The translations under genes and the position numbers were made by a program. A stretch of 7,018 nt of DNA. Origin: Planctomycetota bacterium (lineage in GTDB: Bacteria > Planctomycetota > Brocadiia > Brocadiales > Bathyanammoxibiaceae). The stretch lies in contig JAUXLO010000095.1 of the NCBI GenBank assembly GCA_030623665.1, positions 1-7,018 on the forward strand, given 5' to 3'. Positions 1 through 5,723 of the stretch are shown here, one piece after another (position 1 is the stretch's first letter; each line of letters starts with the position of its first letter). The notes under the pieces were generated by a model. It was not told the DNA's origin, ran no database searches, and saw nothing but the letters and a program-made list of their open reading frames with translations.

Positions 1-832
1 CGGTATCCTTGCCAAAGATAATCACCATCTTGTCTGTGGTCATCGTTGAAGTGCCTTTCCTGACCTTTACGTTGTCATGAAAAGTGACCATATTTGGTTC
101 CTTTTCAAACACCATCTTCCCGCTACACCGTATATAAACCCTCTTGGGCTTCTCTTCCTCCTTCTTATCTTCCCCAAAGGAGACCACAAACAGGCCCGTC
201 TCCGTGCCCTTTATCTCAGCCACAACAGACCTTTCTATCCACATCTTCCCGCTGAACAACTCGGCCTCCATGCCCTCACCCGTTATGTACATCTTCTCGC
301 CCTGAACGGTAACCGGATCGTCCGTGTGAGCCCTCTTTTGGTCCGGATAGTACAGGAGGCGTTCCGTCTTCAACGTCGTATCGCCCGCCAGCCTTACCAC
401 TACGTTTTCCGTCAGGACACCTATATTTGACAGCCTGTCCATCTCTCCCTTTTTGGAAGTTATTACTATGTCCTGAGACTCAGAACCACCCGTATCTTCG
501 GCAGAACTCACCATATGAATCTCCGGCCTGTCAATCTTGTAAACCTGGTCGTTTATAAGAAATGCCTCCCTGCCGGTAAGGGTAAAGTTCTCTTTCCCTG
601 TTTCATCGTAGCTGGGGAGATAGAAATCGCTGATATATTGGCTCACCTGAGTCTCCCCCCCTGCAATATCCTGGAGCTCGGTAAATGACTTTCCTTTGTA
701 GGATTCCTCCGTATTCTTCTTCGTCAACACAGCAAACCTGTTGGGAATGACACCCGCCATCGACAACATGGCGATAAACAAGAGACACCCGAGTATAGCG
801 AACAGTACTATCCTTTTCTTACTAATAACCAT
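1..832 (-). CDS. lptC: LptC-like LPS export protein with an added OstA-like segment (3' end cut by the window)
   Basis: The frame is open from ATG at 832 to the window edge, giving 277 residues without a stop. A short basic N-terminus (KKR, residues 5-7) precedes one hydrophobic segment at about 8-29, read as a membrane anchor; the rest is polar and beta-rich, as expected for a periplasmic protein. Residues about 63-210 follow the LptC plan, with NVVVRL (143-148), TLKTERLLYYPD (153-164) and a DDPVTVQG...ITGEGMEAEL stretch (171-192). After a charged linker (221-230) a further OstA/LptA-like unit begins: YIRCSGKMVF (233-242), FHDNVKV (251-257) and MTTDKMVIIF (264-273). LptC of E. coli has about 190 residues, so this protein is longer than usual. 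In the Lpt machine LptC takes LPS from LptBFG and passes it to LptA. The start lies 8 bases after the kdsC stop with no good ribosome binding site, suggesting translational coupling. Family assignment is fairly secure; the fusion reading is inference. Confidence 0.8.
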   Translation of the reverse strand, partial: MVISKKRIVLFAILGCLLFIAMLSMAGVIPNRFAVLTKKNTEESYKGKSFTELQDIAGGETQVSQYISDFYLPSYDETGKENFTLTGREAFLINDQVYKIDRPEIHMVSSAEDTGGSESQDIVITSKKGEMDRLSNIGVLTENVVVRLAGDTTLKTERLLYYPDQKRAHTDDPVTVQGEKMYITGEGMEAELFSGKMWIERSVVAEIKGTETGLFVVSFGEDKKEEEKPKRVYIRCSGKMVFEKEPNMVTFHDNVKVRKGTSTMTTDKMVIIFGKDT

Positions 833-840
833 CTTTTATA

Positions 841-1347
841 TTATACGTACCTCTTCAGGATTTCTGCCCATTTACCCTGAGATTTTAACAGCTTCTCCAC
901 CACTTCTCTCACCGCTCCTCTTCCACCCGGGGCCTTTGTCACGTAATCCACAGCACTTAATAATTCCTCGGGGGAACCTTGCACGGCGACGGAAAAACCC
1001 ACACGTCTAAGCACCGGCAGGTCTATCAGGTCGTCTCCGATATAGCAGACCTCCTCATCCTTCACCCTGTGCCTCTTGATCATCCTTTCATAGGCTTCCA
1101 GCTTATTCTGCGCACCCTGACACACGTCCTCTATCCCAAGCTCCTTGGCCCTGTGTTCAACCGCCCGTGAGTTCCTGCCGCTGATAATAGCGGACTTAAG
1201 CCCGGCACGGTGCCAATAGGCTATACCTGAACCGTCTTTTACGTGAAAGACCTTTTGTTCTTCTCCGCTGTCGTTGCAGAATATTCTGCCGTCGGTAAGC
1301 ACCCCGTCCACGTCCACAATCATGAGCTTTATGTCTTTCAGCGCCAT
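841..1347 (-). CDS. kdsC: 3-deoxy-D-manno-octulosonate-8-phosphate phosphatase (KdsC)
   Basis: This cytoplasmic HAD phosphatase removes phosphate from Kdo-8-P to release Kdo for lipid A-core synthesis. The 168 residues match the compact, capless KdsC size. HAD motif I is DVDGVLTDG (12-20; nucleophile D12, acid/base D14), motif II is SGR (56-58), the motif III lysine is K82 in GAQNKLEAY, and motif IV is GDDLIDLPVL (104-113; metal ligands D105, D106 and D109). The C-terminal APGGRGAVREV is the KdsC-type tail that reaches the active site of the neighbouring subunit in the tetramer. No catalytic residue is missing. ATG at 1347 has a purine-rich TAAGAAG immediately upstream and lies 4 bases after the kdsD stop, so the two are cotranscribed and probably coupled. 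The order kdsD-kdsC-lptC is the classical one. The related HAD phosphatase for N-acylneuraminate-9-P is a less likely alternative given this context. Confidence 0.95.
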   Translation of the reverse strand: MALKDIKLMIVDVDGVLTDGRIFCNDSGEEQKVFHVKDGSGIAYWHRAGLKSAIISGRNSRAVEHRAKELGIEDVCQGAQNKLEAYERMIKRHRVKDEEVCYIGDDLIDLPVLRRVGFSVAVQGSPEELLSAVDYVTKAPGGRGAVREVVEKLLKSQGKWAEILKRYV

Positions 1348-1351
1348 CTTC

Positions 1352-2323
1352 TTAATATCCCACGTCCAAGAGGTCCTGAACGTCCACTATACCCACAGGC
1401 ACACCCCCGTCATCCACGACCGGAAGCTGATCTATCTTGTAATCTCTGAGGACCCTGTAGACATCAGCGGCAAGGGAGCCCGTCTTTACGGTCCTGGGCT
1501 CCTTGGTCATTACCTCATTTATTGGCCTGTTGAGGATGTCTTGTCCCTTTTCCAGGTACCTCCTGAGGTCGCCATCGGTGAAGAAGCCGCAAAGCCGACC
1601 ACCAGAGTCCACTACACTTACCGCACCCGGCCTGCCCGTGGTATACGTCATGGTCTTAAGTGCCTCAATGACGTGGGCAGATTCAGAGGTAACCGGATTG
1701 CTTTCCCCCGTGCGCATTACCATATCAACGGTAAGGAGTTTCTTGCCCAGGTCTCCAGCCGGGTGATAGACAGCAAAATCCTCCTTACCAAGGTCCCTCT
1801 TTTTGAACACGGTAAGGGCCAGCGCATCTCCAAGGGCCAGCATGGCCGTAGAGCTTGCACTCGGAGCCAGGCCCAGGTGGCATGGCTCCTCTATCTCTCC
1901 TATATCCAGCACGACGTCGCTGTGGAGTGCGAGGGTGGACTCCTTACCGCCCGTTATGGCTATCACCTTTGCGCCTATCTTCTTCACGTGGGGAAGTAAC
2001 AGCACCACCTCCGTCTGCCCGCTGTTAGAGAGCGCCAGCACAACGTCTTCCTTTACCACCCTGCCAAGGTCGCCGTGCCGTGCCTCTGCCGGATGGAGCC
2101 AGTAAGATGGGGTTCCCGTCGAGGCAAGTGTGGCAGAGACCTTTTGGCCCACTATACCCGCCTTGCCAATCCCTGTCACCACCACACGCCCACTGCAATT
2201 AAATACGAGATCTACCGCCCTCTGGAAGTTATCGCCTATTCCCCGGACGAGATCCCGTACGGCCCGGGCCTCAAGCTCCAACACCTGTTTGGCAAATTCG
2301 ATGTCTTCGTTAGCTTCCTTCAC
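1352..2323 (-). CDS. kdsD: D-arabinose-5-phosphate isomerase (KdsD/KpsF family)
   Basis: This enzyme interconverts D-ribulose-5-phosphate and D-arabinose-5-phosphate, the first committed step towards Kdo. The 323 residues are close to the 328 of E. coli KdsD. The N-terminal SIS sugar-isomerase domain (about 40-195) shows GIGKAG (51-56, K54), ASTGTPSYWLHPAEARHGDLG (67-87, H83), ALSNSGQTEV (97-106, E105), LAPSASSTAMLALGDALA (152-169) and YHPAGDLGKKLL (186-197, H187). By alignment from memory these four residues correspond to K59, H88, E111 and H193 of the E. coli enzyme. Two CBS domains follow at about 202-262 and 270-323, ending in LPVVDDGGVPVGIVDVQDLL, and may sense nucleotides or other ligands. 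The start codon is GTG, chosen because an AGGGAGGAG Shine-Dalgarno sits just before it and a strong promoter lies directly upstream. It is the first gene of the kdsD-kdsC-lptC operon. Confidence 0.95.
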   Translation of the reverse strand: MKEANEDIEFAKQVLELEARAVRDLVRGIGDNFQRAVDLVFNCSGRVVVTGIGKAGIVGQKVSATLASTGTPSYWLHPAEARHGDLGRVVKEDVVLALSNSGQTEVVLLLPHVKKIGAKVIAITGGKESTLALHSDVVLDIGEIEEPCHLGLAPSASSTAMLALGDALALTVFKKRDLGKEDFAVYHPAGDLGKKLLTVDMVMRTGESNPVTSESAHVIEALKTMTYTTGRPGAVSVVDSGGRLCGFFTDGDLRRYLEKGQDILNRPINEVMTKEPRTVKTGSLAADVYRVLRDYKIDQLPVVDDGGVPVGIVDVQDLLDVGY

Positions 2324-2326
2324 AAA

Positions 2327-2335
2327 CTCCTCCCT
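2327..2335 (-). promoter_or_regulatory. strong Shine-Dalgarno fixing the GTG start of kdsD
   Basis: Read on the minus strand this is AGGGAGGAG, with the GGAGG core 5 bases before GTG at 2323. It supports GTG as the true start and efficient initiation at the head of the operon. Confidence 0.8.
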
Positions 2336-2346
2336 TAAACCTTTAA

Positions 2347-2375
2347 ATTATATGCCTTTGCCAAGGATTATTCAA
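2347..2375 (-). promoter_or_regulatory. sigma70-type promoter of the kdsD-kdsC-lptC operon
   Basis: On the minus strand the -35 box is TTGAAT (2375-2370, four of six matches to TTGACA), the spacer is exactly 17 bases, and the -10 box is a perfect TATAAT (2352-2347). Transcription should begin near 2340, leaving a leader of about 17 bases that contains the Shine-Dalgarno. The spacer contains an imperfect palindrome, CCTTGGCAAAGG. The start point is inferred from spacing. Confidence 0.75.
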
Positions 2376-2386
2376 GGACAAAGGCC

Positions 2387-2416
2387 TAACTTAAGATAAG
2401 TTGACGGCATAAGTTA
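2387..2416. repeat. short ATAAGTT direct and inverted repeats upstream of the kdsD promoter
   Basis: ATAAGTT occurs at 2396-2402 and again at 2409-2415, a 13-base period. In addition TAACTTA (2387-2393) is an inverted copy of TAAGTTA (2410-2416). The cluster lies about 50-75 bases upstream of the predicted kdsD start point, where an activator or another DNA-binding protein could act. It may equally be chance in AT-rich DNA. Confidence 0.25.
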
Positions 2417-2475
2417 AGGATTACTGGCACGCAAAGCACAGAGATATGCAGATGTCCGGTTTTAAATAGCATTTT

Positions 2476-2556
2476 GGGGAAGCAGGTGATATAAAAACAA
2501 CTGCGGGACGGCTGCCCCGGGAAAAAGGCCCTTAGTGACACGTGCCCGTCGTCAAT
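2476..2556 (+). other. GC-rich foldable stretch before rnpA, weakly like a cobalamin riboswitch core
   Basis: This is the main unexplained part of the 243-base gap 2324-2566. GGGGAA (2476-2481) is followed by GCAGGTGA with GCAG (2482-2485) able to pair with CTGC (2501-2504), then GGCTGCCCC (2510-2518) and GGGAAAAAGGCCC (2519-2531). The order recalls the cobalamin riboswitch core (GGGAA, a GGUG-containing hairpin, then GCUGCCCC). The AGTGACACGTGCCCGTC segment (2534-2550) faintly resembles its 3' closing region. The distal domains would be missing and the invariant CAACUGU-like box is not clear, so at best it is degenerate or truncated. It could also simply be the leader of the rnpA transcript. 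I found no convincing plus-strand promoter in the gap, and no tRNA. Confidence 0.2.
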
Positions 2557-2566
2557 ACCAAATCAC

Positions 2567-2950
2567 ATGAGCAATGCAGCACACATAAATACGGATACAC
2601 GCCTCAAAAAGGCACAGAGGATAAAGAAGAGAAGGGACATCGAGAAGGTGTTCGAAGAAGGGGAGACATTTCGCGGCAAAAACCTCAACGCCTGCGTGCT
2701 CCCAAATTCCCTCGATTTTTCGCGCCTGGCCATAGTGACAGGCAAAAAGGTTGGGAATGCTGTGGAACGTAACCGCATAAGACGCCTCCTCAGGGAGTGT
2801 TTTCGGTTGAATAAGGGACTTCTGGGACCGGGTCTCGATGTCGTCCTGATACCCAGGAAGGGCTTCCCAACGACGTTCCAGGGTGCTGAGGAGGAGTTTA
2901 AGAGACTTGCCGGCAGGCTTAAGACTAGACCTCTGAAAAATCCTGCATAA
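2567..2950 (+). CDS. rnpA: ribonuclease P protein component (RnpA)
   Basis: This is the small basic protein that assists the catalytic RNA of RNase P in trimming tRNA 5' leaders. The 127 residues are rich in Lys and Arg and match the family length. LKKAQRIKKRRDIEKVFEEG (13-32) is the usual N-terminal signature. The RNA-binding RNR motif is intact in GKKVGNAVERNRIRRLLRE (59-77), and LDVVLIPRKG later in the protein matches the conserved DVV strand. The 12 residues before LKKAQR are somewhat long. ATG at 2567 lacks a recognisable Shine-Dalgarno, yet no other start codon lies nearby in frame, so it is the best choice. rpmH, the usual upstream neighbour, is absent; yidD, the usual downstream neighbour, is present but separated by a repeat element. 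The gene is divergent from kdsD. Confidence 0.93.
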   Translation: MSNAAHINTDTRLKKAQRIKKRRDIEKVFEEGETFRGKNLNACVLPNSLDFSRLAIVTGKKVGNAVERNRIRRLLRECFRLNKGLLGPGLDVVLIPRKGFPTTFQGAEEEFKRLAGRLKTRPLKNPA

Positions 2951-2951
2951 T

Positions 2952-3023
2952 TGTCATTCTGAGGGAGTGAAACGACCGAAGAATCTCCAAAGCACTAGAT
3001 TCTTCGCTTCGCTCAGAATGACA
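2952..3023. repeat. 72-bp imperfect inverted-repeat element (REP/MITE-like) between rnpA and yidD
   Basis: The ends form a perfect 12-bp inverted repeat, TGTCATTCTGAG (2952-2963) and CTCAGAATGACA (3012-3023). A second perfect 10-bp pair lies inside, CGAAGAATCT (2977-2986) and AGATTCTTCG (2997-3006), around a 10-base loop. The internal loop is asymmetric, 13 bases on the left and 5 on the right. The RNA would form a long hairpin. It begins one base after the rnpA stop and has no trailing T tract, so it is not a typical intrinsic terminator. From memory, TGTCATTCTGAGCGAAGCGAAGAATCT-like repeats are scattered in intergenic DNA of several environmental bacterial genomes. The element probably belongs to such a dispersed non-coding family. 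Confidence 0.8.
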
Positions 3024-3081
3024 CTGGGTATTGCGGCTATTTTTGCAGAGATCTCAAGACATATACTGTGAGGAAGGCGAG

Positions 3082-3291
3082 ATGAGTTTTTTGGTAGTTG
3101 GCATTATAAGGATATATCAACGTTACATATCGCCCCTTTTGCCGCGCGGCTGCCGCTACATCCCCACTTGTTCGGATTATATGATAGAGGCCATAGAGGA
3201 GAAGGGGCTTATCGTGGGTGTCCCCAAGGGCCTCTGGCGTGTCCTGCGCTGCCACCCCCTCGGCGGCTCCGGCTACAACCCGGTGGACTAG
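3082..3291 (+). CDS. yidD: membrane protein insertion efficiency factor (YidD)
   Basis: YidD is a small protein of the inner membrane face that helps YidC insert proteins. The 69-residue product carries the whole family signature: [20 protein letters not shown] (9-28), [14 protein letters not shown] (29-42) and [15 protein letters not shown] (55-69), including C24, C30 and C57. ATG at 3082 is preferred over an upstream TTG at 3031 because GAGGAAGG lies 5 bases before it and family members start near this position; the TTG would add 17 unsupported residues next to the repeat element. yidD normally sits between rnpA and yidC. Here rnpA is upstream but the next gene is alr, so yidC must be elsewhere. 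Confidence 0.93.
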   Translation: MSFLVVGIIRIYQRYISPLLPRGCRYIPTCSDYMIEAIEEKGLIVGVPKGLWRVLRCHPLGGSGYNPVD

Positions 3292-3318
3292 CCAGACCAA
3301 CAATCATAAGAACTCTCC

Positions 3319-3346
3319 CCAAAAGATTTTGCTTGAATCTTTTTGG
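3319..3346. terminator. AT-rich hairpin after yidD, possible weak terminator
   Basis: CCAAAAGATT (3319-3328) pairs with AATCTTTTTGG (3336-3346) through one bulged T, around a 7-base loop. A short CTTT follows rather than a full T tract, and the stem has few G-C pairs. It could attenuate transcription between yidD and alr, or act on both strands. Apart from this hairpin, the 137-base gap 3292-3428 contains only CTCTA/TAGAG arms (3401-3421) flanking the GGGGAAAGG upstream of alr. Confidence 0.4.
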
Positions 3347-3428
3347 CTTTAATAGTAAGTTATTGCCTCACGCTGTTAAGCACTCCATGGGGTGGCTGTG
3401 CTCTATTGGGGAAAGGTAGAGACAGCCT

Positions 3429-4634
3429 GTGCAGTCACCCAGCAAGAACTGGGTTGAGATTGACCTTGCTTCCATCGCCCATAACGTCCGCATGATTCGC
3501 CAGAAGATCGGAAGGGGCGTGGGCATTATGGGTGTGGTAAAGTCGGACGCCTACGGTCATGGCGGCTCCCGGGTCGGACTCCTCCTCCAATCACTTGGCG
3601 TAGAGATGTTGGCAGTAACCAGTGTTGAGGAGGGAATCGTACTAAGGGACAGGGGCATAAAGATTCCCATCCTGGTTATGAGCTGCATATTCCCGGAGGA
3701 GGTGCAGGCCCTACTAAGATATTCCCTTATACCTAATCTCTGCGATAATATTGTAGCCAGGGAGCTTTCCAGCTGTGCCAAGGCGCTTGGTAAGGTGGCG
3801 AAGGTACATGTGAAGATAGATACGGGCCTGGGCAGCCTGGGTGTTCATCATGGTGACGCAGTAAGGTTTGTAAGGGAGGTGGCGGACGCTGAGAACTTGT
3901 TCGTCGAGGGTATCTTTACACACTTCAGTTCATCCTCTGAAATAAACAGGAGCCACACCTATGAACAGCTCCGCATCTTTAAGGGTGTCGTCAGTAAAAT
4001 CGAGGCCCTGGGTATCAGTGTACCCCTGAGGCATACGGCAAACAGCGGGGCGATACTGGGGACGCCTGAGTCATTATTTAATCTCGTTCGTCCGGGTATG
4101 CTGCTCTACGGGCTGAGCCCGTTATGCCCGGACATCAATCATAAAGCCCCGTCTGTAGGCATCCGTCCTGCGATGGCCCTTAAGAGCAGCCTTGGCTTTA
4201 TAAAGAATATCTCCGTCGGTGACACAGTCAGCTATGGCCGGACGTTCAAGGCCCAAAGGCCGACCAGGGTCGGTGTCCTGCCACTTGGCTATGACAACGG
4301 CTACATCCGGGCCCTGTCGAACAGGGGCGAGGTCGTTATCCGCGGTCAGCGCGTGCCTGTCATCGGGCGAGTGCGCATGAACCAGGTACATGTGGACGTT
4401 ACGGACGTGCCCGATGCGAAGGTGGGCGACGACGTAGTCCTGTTTGGCGGGCGTAGTGAACCGTCAGTATCGGCGGAGGAGGTGGCCGGGCTCATAGGTA
4501 CCGTACCCTATGAGGTGGTCTGCGCGGCAGGAAGGTCGAACCCCAGGATATACATTAACGAGGTCACCAGGGATGAGTACAACAAAGGTACCGTTCATAG
4601 ACCTGCAGGCTCAGTACCGGTCTATAAGGGATGA
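3429..4634 (+). CDS. alr: alanine racemase (PLP-dependent) with an unusual C-terminal tail
   Basis: The enzyme converts L- to D-alanine for peptidoglycan. It shows the Alr fold type III barrel: WVEIDLASIAHNV (8-20), PLP lysine K38 in VVKSDAYGHG (36-45), KIDTGLGSLG (129-138), GIFTHFSSS (161-169), RHTANSGA (201-208) and RPGMLLYG (221-228). The C-terminal domain carries catalytic Tyr Y269 in VSYGRTF and GRVRMNQVHVDVTD. Two active-site positions differ from the usual pattern as I recall it: Ser136 where DTGMGR-type motifs have Arg, and Asn in MNQ where MDQ is usual. GTG at 3429 is the first start after an in-frame stop and has only a weak GAGA upstream. The last 20 or so residues, after PRIYINEV, go beyond the usual family end and are encoded inside the next gene. 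Other PLP racemases of this fold (serine, broad-spectrum) are possible, but Alr is the best call. Confidence 0.88.
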   Translation: MQSPSKNWVEIDLASIAHNVRMIRQKIGRGVGIMGVVKSDAYGHGGSRVGLLLQSLGVEMLAVTSVEEGIVLRDRGIKIPILVMSCIFPEEVQALLRYSLIPNLCDNIVARELSSCAKALGKVAKVHVKIDTGLGSLGVHHGDAVRFVREVADAENLFVEGIFTHFSSSSEINRSHTYEQLRIFKGVVSKIEALGISVPLRHTANSGAILGTPESLFNLVRPGMLLYGLSPLCPDINHKAPSVGIRPAMALKSSLGFIKNISVGDTVSYGRTFKAQRPTRVGVLPLGYDNGYIRALSNRGEVVIRGQRVPVIGRVRMNQVHVDVTDVPDAKVGDDVVLFGGRSEPSVSAEEVAGLIGTVPYEVVCAAGRSNPRIYINEVTRDEYNKGTVHRPAGSVPVYKG

Positions 4635-5703
4635 GATACGGCAGGCGCTTGACAGGGTCATAGACAGTACAAGCTTCATCCTTGGTGAGGAAGTAGGGCG
4701 TTTCGAAAGAAACTTCGCCAAATATCTGGACGCGAAGTACTGTGTGGCCCTAAACTCCGGCACCTCTGCGCTGCACCTCGCGCTCGTCGCCTTGGGCATT
4801 AAAGAAGGCGATGAGGTCATTACCACCCCCCACAGCTTTATTGCCCCTGCAGAAGCTATCTCCTATACGGGCGCAAGACCTGTCTTTGTAGATATAGATG
4901 CCGAGAGTTTTAACCTGGACATCTCCAGGGTAAGGGGCGCAATTACACAAAAGACCAAGGCCATCCTGCCCGTCCACCTTTATGGCCAACCAGTTGATAT
5001 GTCAGGGCTTATGGAGGTTGCAGGGGAGCGCGGCGTCCCGGTGGTAGAGGATGCGGCCCAGGCGCATGGCGCTGAATGCCTCATCTCAGGGGCGTGGAAC
5101 AAGGTGGGCGCTATTGGGAAAATAGGTTGTTTCAGCTTCTATCCCACGAAGAACCTGGGGGCCTGCGGTGAAGGGGGAGCAGTGGTAACAGACAGCCTGG
5201 AAATCTTTGAAAAGGTCAGGATGCTGAGGAATCACGGACAAAAGGATGCACAATACCACCACCCGTTTGTCGGGTACAACTACCGGATGACCGCCTTCCA
5301 GGGTGCAGTACTGGGTGTAAAGCTCAAGAGGTTAAATGAGTGGATAGAGGCCCGGCGCAGCAGGGCCGCACTGTACGATGAGGAACTGAAGGACACACCG
5401 CTAAAGACCCCCGGGACTGTAGAGGGCACAAAAGGGGTATATCACCAGTACGTGGTCAGGGCCAAGGATAGGGAGGGATTAAAGAGGTATCTTGAGGAAA
5501 GAGGCATTGAGACCGGCATTTATTATCCCCTGCCTATACCATTCCAGGGCGCGTACCGGCACATGGGGTATAAAAAGGGTGATTTTCCTGCCTCAGAAAC
5601 GTGTGCAAGGGAGTGTCTTAGCCTGCCTATTTATCCTGAACTTGCGGGAAAAGATATACGGTATGTCTGCGCCAACATAAGGGACTGGGTGAAATCGGCG
5701 TAG
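4573..5703 (+). CDS. DegT/DnrJ/EryC1/StrS-family PLP sugar aminotransferase
   Basis: This family transfers an amino group, usually from glutamate, onto nucleotide-bound keto-sugars used in LPS, O-antigen or glycan synthesis. The 376 residues match the usual 370-390. Visible motifs are VPFIDLQAQYRSI (6-18), NSGTSALHLAL (61-71), TTPHSFIAPAEAI (84-96), PVHLYGQPVDM (133-143), VVEDAAQAHGA (157-167; PLP-ring Asp D160) and CFSFYPTKNLGACGEGG (186-202; Schiff-base lysine K193). NYRMTAFQGAVL and GIYYPLPIPFQ then follow, closing with ECLSLPIYPEL. ATG at 4573 is chosen because FIDLQAQY is normally at the extreme N-terminus and GAGG lies 9 bases upstream. The frame extends 21 codons further up, but that part reads through alr coding sequence. 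The start overlaps the end of alr by 62 bases, so translation is probably coupled. Substrate cannot be told from sequence alone; QdtB/FdtB-like dTDP-sugar or WbpE-like UDP-sugar aminotransferases are candidates. Confidence 0.9.
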   Translation: MSTTKVPFIDLQAQYRSIRDEIRQALDRVIDSTSFILGEEVGRFERNFAKYLDAKYCVALNSGTSALHLALVALGIKEGDEVITTPHSFIAPAEAISYTGARPVFVDIDAESFNLDISRVRGAITQKTKAILPVHLYGQPVDMSGLMEVAGERGVPVVEDAAQAHGAECLISGAWNKVGAIGKIGCFSFYPTKNLGACGEGGAVVTDSLEIFEKVRMLRNHGQKDAQYHHPFVGYNYRMTAFQGAVLGVKLKRLNEWIEARRSRAALYDEELKDTPLKTPGTVEGTKGVYHQYVVRAKDREGLKRYLEERGIETGIYYPLPIPFQGAYRHMGYKKGDFPASETCARECLSLPIYPELAGKDIRYVCANIRDWVKSA

Positions 5704-5723
5704 GTGCACGTTGCAACTTACCC

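Noticed and set aside
77..430. 117-codon plus-strand open frame
   Set aside because: It is antisense to the LptC-like gene, which reads convincingly through the same stretch on the minus strand; the hypothetical product has no family features.
1274..1999. 241-codon open frame on the plus strand
   Set aside because: It lies entirely opposite kdsC and kdsD, whose motifs are complete. Its translation has no recognisable domain, and it starts inside kdsC.
2421..2460. ACGCAAAGC resembling part of a c-di-GMP (GEMM) riboswitch
   Set aside because: Only this short string matches; the expected preceding GCAAACC segment and the following receptor stem are not present.
2472..2495. TATAAA at 2490-2495 as a plus-strand -10 box for rnpA
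   Set aside because: No acceptable -35 box lies 16-18 bases upstream (TAGCAT has only two matches).
2952..3023. CRISPR repeat or intrinsic terminator reading of the hairpin element
   Set aside because: There is only one copy with no spacers, and no T tract follows either arm.
3031..3081. Longer yidD beginning at TTG 3031
   Set aside because: The extra 17 residues are not in the family, and ATG 3082 has a good Shine-Dalgarno.
4510..4572. Longer aminotransferase beginning 21 codons upstream
   Set aside because: The added residues come from alr coding sequence read in another frame. The conserved FIDLQAQY motif is normally only a few residues from the N-terminus.
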